From Persicaria tinctoria (Eukaryota > Streptophyta > Magnoliopsida > Caryophyllales > Polygonaceae): a stretch of DNA of 64,000 nucleotides. The position numbers and the translations under genes were made by a program. Location: positions 23,834,475-23,898,474 of the forward strand of contig JBANSL010000009.1 of assembly GCA_037127255.1 (NCBI GenBank), in the 5' to 3' direction. The notes beneath the pieces are model-generated. The model was not told the origin of the DNA and searched no databases. It saw nothing but the letters and a program-made list of their open reading frames with translations. Of the stretch, positions 56,176 to 64,000 are shown in pieces (position 1 is the stretch's first letter; every line of letters begins with the position of its first letter).

Positions 56176-57423
56176 GATAACAAAGACAAAGCAACACAGA
56201 ACTAAGTTAAGGTTAGTAAAAACTTATAAAACAGCTCACAATTGTGTTTCGCTCACACTCCCTCTCAGATTGATATATCACGCTTGCTAGGGCAATCCGC
56301 TTTGGGCAAATCAACTACCAAGCAAAAACAAGGCAATCAAGGTATGTAATGAATGAAACAATTCAGGAGAGTACTCAACAAGGGCTGTAGAGAACTCGAT
56401 GTAAGCAACAAACTTAGATCCAAGCAAAACAGATGGGAAATTGCAAGGAATCACTCGACACAAACTAAGGTGCACTCGACAAGGGTCTAATGCATTCGAC
56501 ACACACAAAAGTGAACTCAGTAAGGACTGTGATCACTCGACACAAGCTATTATGTACTCGACGACACAAAGAAAAAAAGAAAGAGAAATAAAAGAAAACT
56601 TGGAAATTTACCTCTTTTCATTGAAAACCTTTAAGTTATGACGTTGTAGTTGCAGGGTAGGGTTTCAATTTTGTGGAGGTGTATGTGTTTGGGATAGGGT
56701 ATGTCGACTAGGGCTGATAAGAAGGGGTTCACCAATTGTCCTTTGTGAGCTTTCTTGCACTAGATCAACAAACACTTTCCTCTTTTTTTTTTTTTTGACT
56801 TACTCTTACCCCTAGTGAATTTTATCCTCCTAGGTCCAAGCTTTAATGTGATTTTCGAAACTGATTTTTTTTTTTTTAAAATATGAAACTAATGCAAGAA
56901 AAGACTCAAATTAATGTATAGGACTCGAAAATCTGGTATAGATGGTGATAAAAGATAAAATTTCAGCCCTATTGATAGATTTATATAGATGAGGCTTTTG
57001 CTATCTTTGGTAAGTGGATCTATCTATAGCTTTAAAGATAAATGATAGATAAATAGGAATTATATCTACCAAAAATCAGATTTATGATAAAAGCAATAGA
57101 TAAATAGGATTTAGATAAAAGATATATCAAAATTCCCAAAGATAGAACAAAGGATAGAAAAGATAAACAAACTAGGGTTTGTCTTTGTGTGGAGGCTGAT
57201 TTTCGGCCAAGCTAGACTTATGGGGACAAAGATTGCCGTCGGCTCTAGGGTGAACACAAGGGCTGTGCACACGGCTTGGTCGACTCCACTGGTCTCGGCT
57301 AGGCTTTGTGTTTAGGCTATGCAACCACAAACAATCACAAACTCAAGATTAGTGCAATAATCAAATAAAGAAACAAGAAGTAAAAGACCAAAACAAGAAA
57401 ATCCTATCCCTATTCGGTCAGGA
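56176..57423 (-). other. 5' leader of element D
   Basis: Non-coding; CTCGA cluster at about 56390-56565, plus-strand T tracts near 56784 and 56866. The end next to the PBS has the B-type replacement. Confidence 0.75.
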
Positions 57424-57432
57424 CTGATACCA
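57424..57432 (-). other. Shortened primer binding site of element D
   Basis: TGGTATCAG on the minus strand, followed by TCCTGACCGAATAGGG instead of the usual continuation. Confidence 0.75.
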
Positions 57433-57435
57433 ATT

Positions 57436-57651
57436 TGATACGGGGTTAGCCGTAGGTTGGTCCGATCTTCGACAACAAGCAAGAACTGAACAAGAAAAGC
57501 AAGAACTCGATCAAGATCAATCAAGAACAGCCAAGAATCAATAAAGACGCAGCAAGATTCACCAAGAACAAGGATTCTTGATGTCGACACTAAACAAGAA
57601 TGACAAAGACTCGATAAAGATAGATAAAGACTCGAAAATGAATGCAAGAAT
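57436..57651 (-). repeat. 5' LTR of element D, U5 end only, cut by element E
   Basis: The first 216 plus-strand bases of a type I LTR end at GCAAGAAT; other LTRs continue GGAAAGACACG. AGAAT (57647-57651) is the presumed TSD of E. Confidence 0.92.
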
Positions 57652-58722
57652 TGATACGGGGTTAGCCGTAGGTTGGTCCGATCTTCGACAACAAGCAAGA
57701 ACTGAACAAGACAAACAAGAACTCGATCAAGATCAATCAAGAACAGCAAGATTCGATTCAAGAAATAACCAAGATTGATCAAGAATCTCAAGAACGCAGC
57801 AAGAACAAAGAAAGACTCAAAGAAACTTGACAAGAATGCCAAGATTCGACCAAGAACTTGCAAGAACACCAAGATCCAAAGGCTGGACTCAATGTCGACT
57901 CAAAGAAATAACAAAGACTCGATAAAGATAGTAAAGACTCGAATTTTAAGATGCAAGAATTGAAAGACACGACCTGATAAGGACTGAGTCGATCTATGCA
58001 GCGCAAGATAAAGACCCCAGGCCTCCTCAGAGGGTAGGAACCAATACCAATGCCTACACAACCCGCCTCTACAATCCGACACAATCAAGCGGACAACTTG
58101 AAGCACCAGAAGGGGGCTTGTGAAAACTAGGATCACCAAGTCTTGCGAAGTTGATGAACACAAAGCAAACCAAGCTGAGATTATCAATCGGTTGAGATCG
58201 CGAAGAGCACAGCTCTATTCGGTCGGATCTCTCTCTCTAAGGTGTTTCACACGTTTTGAGAAGTAAGATTTCAATTATCAATGTTCCAATTGAATTACAA
58301 AGAAGAAAACGAAATATATAGGCCATAAGGCTGATGATGGCCGGCCCTTATTGATAGAATAAGATAGATCTACTAACTAATGGGCTTTAAAATAAATCTA
58401 AGAACAAAAATAAATAAGGTTCCTAAAAAGAATGATTTAAAAAGCCCAATTCAGCCCAATAATGTTCATAAGCTGATATTAGACATAACACTTAGGAAAA
58501 TTCGGTCTAAGCATTGTCTAAGGTGGCTCGGCCTCTTCATGCACTCCAATGCACATATATGTCTTCAATGTAGGCTCGGGGAGTTGAACCTTGCTCGAGA
58601 ACAAAGCATGACCCACAAAGTTGAATGAGTCTCTCTGAAGCTTCTTAGCTCTAGCTCGAGTCATTGGCCCTTCTCCAAGTATAATGGGTGTGTCTGGAGC
58701 TGTAGAAGATTGTCCCGCATCA
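57652..58722 (-). repeat. 3' LTR of element E (type II)
   Basis: 1071 bp, the same length as both LTRs of C. It lies directly beside the partial type I LTR of D, so two LTRs appear back to back in the same direction without being a pair. Confidence 0.94.
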
Positions 58723-61700
58723 ACCTCCCCTTCTTGAAAAGGATTCGACCACGAATCCAAGTCTTCATCCACCGCAAAGTAAGGGATTAGATCGGCGATG
58801 TTGAATGTAGCGCTCACGCCCATGTCTCCAGGAAGCTCCAATTGATAGGCATTGTCGCCCACTCTCTTCTTGATCCGAAATGGTCCATCACCACGCGGCG
58901 ACAGCTTGTTCTTCCGTGCTTCTGGAAACCGCTCCTTCCTCAAGTGCACCCATACAAGATCTCCAGGCTGAAATGTGACCAAGCGACGTCCCTTGTTGGC
59001 CTTGTTAGCATTGTACTCAGCCTTTAGCTTCAGCTTCTCTCGAGTTCGTTCATGCAGCTCCTTGATGAACTCGACATGCTTACCTGCCTCAAATGATTCT
59101 TTGTCTCTCATAGGATATGGAGTAAGATCAAAAGGGGTTAGTGGATTAACACCATACACACATTCAAATGGACTGATTTTAGTAGCCGAATGCATGGTTC
59201 TATTATAAGCAAATTCCACATGAGGTAAGGCTTCTTCCCAAAGTTTCAAATTCTTCCTAATAATGGCTCGTAGGACAGTAGCAAGGGTTCTATTAGTCAC
59301 CTCAGTTTGGCCATCAGTTTGGGGGTGGCTAGAAGTAGAGAATAGCAATCTAGTTCCCAATTTATTCCATAAGGTACGCCAAAAATGACTTAAGAACTTC
59401 ACATCCCTATCACTAACAATAGTTTTTGGCACACCATGCAACCTAACTACCTCTCTAAAGAATAGATTAGCAACGTTGGTAGCATCATCAGTTTTATGAC
59501 ATGCAATGAAATGAGCCATTTTAGAGAACCTATCCACTACCACAAATATAGAATCTCTCCCCTTCTTAGTTCTAGGCAACCCAACTATGAAATCCATGGA
59601 TATGTCTTCCCAAGGGGCTGATGGGGTTGGTAGTGGTGTATAAAGGCCATGGGGCATAAGCTTAGCTTTAGCTTTAATGCAATCTATGCATCTCTTAAGG
59701 CAATGTTCTACATCCCTAAGCATATGTGGCCAATAAAAGTGTGATTTCAGTGTGTTATAAGTCTTATCCCTTCCAAAATGTCCCATTAGGCCACCACTAT
59801 GTGCTTCACTAACAAGTAATAACCTCAAAGAACATCTAGGAATACACACTTGATCTTTTCGAAATAAGAATCCTTCATGTATATAGAAGCTGTCATTAGG
59901 ACCCTTTTCTAAGCATTTTCGAAAATGTTCACCAAAATCTAAATCAGATTCATACAATTCCTTTATGTAAATAAAGCCTAAGACTCTAGAATCCAAAGTG
60001 GTTAAAAGTACACGTCTTCTAGCTAAAGCATTAGAATCGAAATTAGCGACTAGAACATGTCTCCTAGATAATGCATCAGCTACCACATTGTCTTTGCCTT
60101 TCTTATACTTAATTACATAAGGAAATGTTTCAATGAACTCCATCCATCTTCCATGTCTCCTATCAAGTTTATCTTGGCTTTTAAAATGTTTTAAAGATTC
60201 ATGATCAGTCCTAAGAATAAACTCGCTAGGCCATAGATAGTGAGACCATGTCTTAAGTACTCTAAACAATGCATACAATTCCTTATCATAGGTAGAGTAA
60301 TTAAGACAAGCACCTTTCAACTTTTCAGAAAAGAAAGCAATAGGCTTACCTCCCTGCATAAGGACTCCACCAATTCCCACTCCGCTAGCATCACACTCTA
60401 CTTCAAAGGGCTGAGTAAAGTCCGGCAAAGCTAATAGAGGTGCGTGAGTGAGCTTGTCCTTAAGGGTGTTGAATGCTTCCTTCTGAGCTGCTCCCCATGT
60501 GAATTCACTCCGCTTTTTCGTGAGCTCAGTGAGGGGTGCCGAGATGGTGCTGAAATCTCGAACAAATCGACGATAGAAGCTCGCCAATCCTTGGAAGCTG
60601 CGTACATGGCCGATGTTGGTGGGTGTTGGCCATTCCTGGATTGCCTTGATCTTAGCCTCATCGACACGCAGTCCTTTCGAACTCACTACAAATCCAAGAA
60701 AAGACACTTGTTCATGACATAATTCACACTTCTTTAAATTAGCATACAAGCGTTCAATTCTCAGCGTTTTAAGCACTTCTCTAAGATGTGATTCATGTTC
60801 ATTAAGAGACTTGCTATAAATCAGAATATCATCAAAATAAACAACAACAAATCTTCCAATGAAATCTCGAAGCACATGATTCATTAAACGCATAAAAGTG
60901 CTAGGAGCATTAGTTAAACCAAAAGGCATAACCAACCACTCATATAACCCAAGCTTAGTCTTAAAGGCTGTTTTCCATTCATCACCTTCTTTCATTCTAA
61001 TTTGATGATAGCCACTTCTAAGATCAATTTTAGAAAATATAGAAGCTCCATGTAACTCATCTAGCATATCATCTAATCTAGGAATGGGGTGACGATATTT
61101 AATAGTAATGTTGTTAATAGCCCTACAATCTACACACATTCTCCATGATCCATCTTTCTTAGGGACTAATAACACAGGCACAGCACACGGACTTAAGCTA
61201 GTTCGAATATAACCCTTGTCCAACAGTTCCTGGACTTGGGTTTGGACCTCTTGGGTCTCAGTGGGATTCATACGATACGCAGGTCGATTAGGCAATGCAG
61301 CCCCTGGAATAAGATCAATTTGATGCTCAATTCCACGAATAGGGGGTAGACCTGGTGGTATGTCATCGGGAAACACATCTTTATACTCCTCAAGTACAGC
61401 GAGTATATTGGCTGGAAGAGAAGCTTTAAGCTCTTCACTCAACATATTCAAGCTCTTAATGAGATGCATAAGGGTGGTTTCTCCATCCGCCAATTCGTCT
61501 AAAAATGTACTCTTGGAAGCCATTAGTACACCTTTAGGCCGAGTTTGAGGATCCACTTGGCTCGACTGAGCCTCCTGATCTAACTCACCTTTACTTACCT
61601 TCCGCTTCTCAATCTCATCAGCTACTTGCGTAGGCGTCATGGGTTTGAGAATGACATTCTTTCCCTGAAAAGTAAAGGTATAGCGATTAGTAAACCCATC

Positions 61701-63548
61701 ATGAATAACCTTACGATCAGATTGCCAAGGACGGCCTAATAGAATATGACAAGCTTGCATAGGCACAATATCACATAAAACATCATCTTCATAATGTCCG
61801 AGCTTAATATGCACTTTAACTTGTCTATGAACTTTTAATAAGCCACAATCATTCATCCAATGCAATTTGTAAGGTCTTGGGTGTTGGACAGTAGGTAAAT
61901 GCAATTTGTCAACCATTTCTTGACTAGCTAAATTACAGCAACTACCTCCATCAATGATCACATTTACAACCTTTCCTTTAACTAGACAACGAGTATGAAA
62001 TAAGTTTTCTCTTTGATTATCTTCACATGGTGTAGGAACAACACTTAAAACTCTCCTAACAATCAAAGATTCTCCATGTTCATATTCAACCTCATTATCA
62101 TCATTTTCATAACAAACAAGGTTTAGGTTCTGATCATTGTCATTAGCATGCTCATCCGGTTCATCACAAGAATTTTCAGATTCATATTCTCCAAATTGAT
62201 TAACCATGAGCGTTTTCTTATTCGGGCAATCCTTCATATAATGTCCTCTACCTTGGCATTTAAAGCATACAATGTCTCTAGAACGAGTAGTAGAAGGATT
62301 AGGATTACTCCCTTTGGGACCAGTAGATGTCCCAGACGATTCTCGTCCATTCCATGGACCTTTTCCTTTGTCAAGGGGCTGCTGGGATACTCGGCTATCT
62401 CCTCTCCCTTGGGGCTGGTTTGGTCGATCTCGTGAACCACCTTCACCACGCCATTGGGACTGATTTGGCCGAGATTGGCGCCATTGGGGCTGCTGCACAC
62501 TTGACACTCTTCCTTGGCTCTTATAACGTTGTCCCTTTTCTACTTTCATAGCTAGATGTAAAAGTTCAGTAGGAGTAGTATAGGGAAAGTAATCAATTTC
62601 ATGAGCTAAGGCGGGATGCAAGATCCGAAGGTATCTAACATTAGTTTTATCGTGAGTTTCTACCACATTAGCTCGAGCCATAGCTTCTTGCATAACATTA
62701 AATGTCTCCTCAACAGTTTTACTACCTTGTTTAAGGTTTTCTAATCTGTTTAATAGCTCTCTATCATAATGTTGAGGTACAAACCTATTTCTCATTACTA
62801 CTTTTAATTGTTCCCACGAAGCAATAGGTGCATCAAGGGATCTTCTTCTTTCCTTAACAAGATTATCCCACCAGATTAATGCAAAACCTTGAAACTCTAG
62901 GGAAGCTAATTGCACTTTCTTAGGTTCTGAGAAATTATGACAATTCCAGATTTGCTCCATTTTAATCTCCCAATCAATATAAGCATCTGGATCAGTTTTA
63001 CCATCAAAAGGAGGAATCTTTACCTTCACCTTGCCTATTCCGTCGTCATCATTGAACCTAGGTGGGCGGTTCTGATTTCCCCTTTGATTCCGTCTCGGGC
63101 GTCGCTCCCAATACTCCTCTTCTTGGAAGTCGTCATCTTGCTCCGAGTAATAGTATTGCTCTTGATAGCCTCGACCTCTTCCCCTTCCTTGTCCTTGTCC
63201 TTGCACATGAACAAACCCATTATTCCGATCATTTCTCCCACCTCGTGGAGAGTTGTTTTCATTGAATAAAGGATTATCTAAATTGACATTAACATGAGGA
63301 TTAGGATTAGGGATAGGATTTACGACCTCTCTTTCATTGTTGGGTATCTCCACTCGCTCTTGCTGGCCTATGTTGTTCGAACCACTAGGCCTAGAGCTTT
63401 CCCACTCCGCCATCTTAGCTTGCAACGCAGCCAAGGTATCCGTTATAGTGGCTATGTTGGCCGTCAAGTTGTTGAACTGCTCGGGTGTGACAGTAGCACT
63501 CGAGTTCGTGGCATCGTTACCACCATTGTTTCCCTGATTGTTAGACAT
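58518..63548 (-). CDS. Gag-Pol polyprotein of element E, 1676 aa, intact
   Basis: Type II version of the polyprotein. Gag starts MSNNQGNNGGNDATNSS, followed by the RG-rich stretch, CCHC knuckle, protease IIDGGS, RT with YFDD, RNase H ([11 protein letters not shown]), an integrase with HHCC finger and DDE core, and RGDGPFRI. The C-terminus ([12 protein letters not shown]..., [13 protein letters not shown]) is encoded in the 3' LTR. Most differences from A/D are in Gag; Pol is very similar. There are no stops; it is the intact counterpart of C and a plausible helper for it. Confidence 0.97.
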   Translation of the reverse strand: MSNNQGNNGGNDATNSSATVTPEQFNNLTANIATITDTLAALQAKMAEWESSRPSGSNNIGQQERVEIPNNEREVVNPIPNPNPHVNVNLDNPLFNENNSPRGGRNDRNNGFVHVQGQGQGRGRGRGYQEQYYYSEQDDDFQEEEYWERRPRRNQRGNQNRPPRFNDDDGIGKVKVKIPPFDGKTDPDAYIDWEIKMEQIWNCHNFSEPKKVQLASLEFQGFALIWWDNLVKERRRSLDAPIASWEQLKVVMRNRFVPQHYDRELLNRLENLKQGSKTVEETFNVMQEAMARANVVETHDKTNVRYLRILHPALAHEIDYFPYTTPTELLHLAMKVEKGQRYKSQGRVSSVQQPQWRQSRPNQSQWRGEGGSRDRPNQPQGRGDSRVSQQPLDKGKGPWNGRESSGTSTGPKGSNPNPSTTRSRDIVCFKCQGRGHYMKDCPNKKTLMVNQFGEYESENSCDEPDEHANDNDQNLNLVCYENDDNEVEYEHGESLIVRRVLSVVPTPCEDNQRENLFHTRCLVKGKVVNVIIDGGSCCNLASQEMVDKLHLPTVQHPRPYKLHWMNDCGLLKVHRQVKVHIKLGHYEDDVLCDIVPMQACHILLGRPWQSDRKVIHDGFTNRYTFTFQGKNVILKPMTPTQVADEIEKRKVSKGELDQEAQSSQVDPQTRPKGVLMASKSTFLDELADGETTLMHLIKSLNMLSEELKASLPANILAVLEEYKDVFPDDIPPGLPPIRGIEHQIDLIPGAALPNRPAYRMNPTETQEVQTQVQELLDKGYIRTSLSPCAVPVLLVPKKDGSWRMCVDCRAINNITIKYRHPIPRLDDMLDELHGASIFSKIDLRSGYHQIRMKEGDEWKTAFKTKLGLYEWLVMPFGLTNAPSTFMRLMNHVLRDFIGRFVVVYFDDILIYSKSLNEHESHLREVLKTLRIERLYANLKKCELCHEQVSFLGFVVSSKGLRVDEAKIKAIQEWPTPTNIGHVRSFQGLASFYRRFVRDFSTISAPLTELTKKRSEFTWGAAQKEAFNTLKDKLTHAPLLALPDFTQPFEVECDASGVGIGGVLMQGGKPIAFFSEKLKGACLNYSTYDKELYALFRVLKTWSHYLWPSEFILRTDHESLKHFKSQDKLDRRHGRWMEFIETFPYVIKYKKGKDNVVADALSRRHVLVANFDSNALARRRVLLTTLDSRVLGFIYIKELYESDLDFGEHFRKCLEKGPNDSFYIHEGFLFRKDQVCIPRCSLRLLLVSEAHSGGLMGHFGRDKTYNTLKSHFYWPHMLRDVEHCLKRCIDCIKAKAKLMPHGLYTPLPTPSAPWEDISMDFIVGLPRTKKGRDSIFVVVDRFSKMAHFIACHKTDDATNVANLFFREVVRLHGVPKTIVSDRDVKFLSHFWRTLWNKLGTRLLFSTSSHPQTDGQTEVTNRTLATVLRAIIRKNLKLWEEALPHVEFAYNRTMHSATKISPFECVYGVNPLTPFDLTPYPMRDKESFEAGKHVEFIKELHERTREKLKLKAEYNANKANKGRRLVTFQPGDLVWVHLRKERFPEARKNKLSPRGDGPFRIKKRVGDNAYQLELPGDMGVSATFNIADLIPYFAVDEDLDSWSNPFQEGEVDAGQSSTAPDTPIILGEGPMTRARAKKLQRDSFNFVGHALFSSKVQLPEPTLKTYMCIGVHEEAEPP

Positions 63549-64000
63549 GATAAAAAAGACAAAAGAAACAAAGAACTAAGTTAAGGTTAGTAAAAACTTA
63601 TAAACAGCTCACAATTGTGTTTCGCTCACACTCCCTCTCTTGATTGATATATCACGCTTGCTAGGGCAATCCGCTTTGGGCAAATCAACAACCAAGCAAA
63701 AAAACAAAGCAATCAAAGTATGTAGTGAATGAAACAACTCAGAAGAGTACTCAACAAGGGCTGTAGTACTCGATGCAAGCAAGTAAAGGACTCGACAGAC
63801 TCAAACAAGCACTCACAAGGGCTGTAAGCACTCGACACAACACTAGGGAGACTCGGCAAGGGCTGAGATCTCCTCGACACAAGCACAAGAGCACTCGACA
63901 GTGGGGAGAAGTGCTTCGACACCAAGAGAAATAAAGAAAAACAAAAGAAAACTTGGGAATTTACCTCTTTTGATTGAAAACCTTTAAGTTAGGACGTTGT
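63549..64000 (-). other. 5' leader of element E, partial
   Basis: Non-coding, with the CTCGA motif cluster at about 63765-63920, matching C. Continues past the window end. Confidence 0.75.

Larger units (their letters stand above)
50385..57651 (-). mobile_element. Element D: type I Ty3/gypsy element with intact ORF, 5' LTR split by element E
   Basis: The 3' LTR is at 50385-51361 (977 bp), the ORF at 51157-56175 and the leader at 56176-57423. The 5' LTR begins at 57436 and is interrupted after 216 bases by element E. The rest of the 5' LTR is expected beyond E. Its leader carries the same replaced PBS segment as B. Confidence 0.94.
57652..64000 (-). mobile_element. Element E: type II Ty3/gypsy element, intact ORF, 5' end beyond the window
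   Basis: The 3' LTR (57652-58722, 1071 bp), PPT, a complete ORF and 452 bases of leader are present; the rest of the leader, the PBS and the 5' LTR lie outside. Inserted in the U5 of the LTR of D in the same orientation. Confidence 0.94.

Noticed and set aside
50385..58722. 57436-58722 read as one long LTR, or the E 3' LTR paired with the D 3' LTR
   Set aside because: 57652-58722 is a complete 1071-bp type II LTR with its own PPT, and 57436-57651 is the start of a type I LTR interrupted by it.

Overview
The window is plant nuclear DNA made almost entirely of nested transposable elements. The evidence is long Ty3/gypsy polyproteins in the order gag, protease, RT, RNase H, integrase, tRNA-iMet-type and tRNA-Asp-type primer binding sites, 5-bp target-site duplications (TSDs), L1-type LINE remnants, a plant-specific putative transposon protein and a hAT-like end. 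I see no intact ordinary host gene, rRNA or tRNA gene. The species cannot be named from the sequence. The nesting and the type of gypsy element (C-terminus encoded in the LTR, LTR ends TGATG...TATCA, no classical chromodomain) would suit a centromeric or pericentromeric region and a CRM-like lineage; this is inference.

Layout: 1-971 partial LTR of a gypsy relative. 995-28754 is an old array X-LINE-X-LINE-X, where X is a ~672-bp LTR-like repeat and LINE is a 1.27-kb L1-type RT fragment. Into it went: element A (1377-9459, minus, intact gypsy, TSD TCTTT) in the first X; element G (10129-25455, minus, tRNA-Asp PBS, a rare LTR-internal-LTR-internal-LTR trimer, TSD CTCAA) in the first LINE; and element F (13084-17333, plus, non-autonomous gypsy deletion derivative, TSD ATTAC) in G. 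Element B (28755-45009, plus) starts in the third X and is itself split by element C (34916-43150, minus, TSD CATAT).

45010-46594 is a broken plant transposon-protein gene cut by the right LTR of B; 46768-47200 is a GC-rich hAT-like end. 47201-50384 is element H, a chimeric LTR/leader structure with two R-U5/PBS units. Element D (50385-57651, minus, intact ORF) lies in H, and element E (57652 to beyond the window end, minus, intact ORF) lies in the LTR of D.

A, B and D form one subfamily (977-979-bp LTRs), C and E a second (1071-bp LTRs), and F, H and the left-edge LTR a third (~1055 bp). A, D and E keep uninterrupted 1672-1676-residue Gag-Pol frames and could supply proteins in trans to defective relatives (B, C, F). 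G and X share the outer end of their LTRs but carry no pol.
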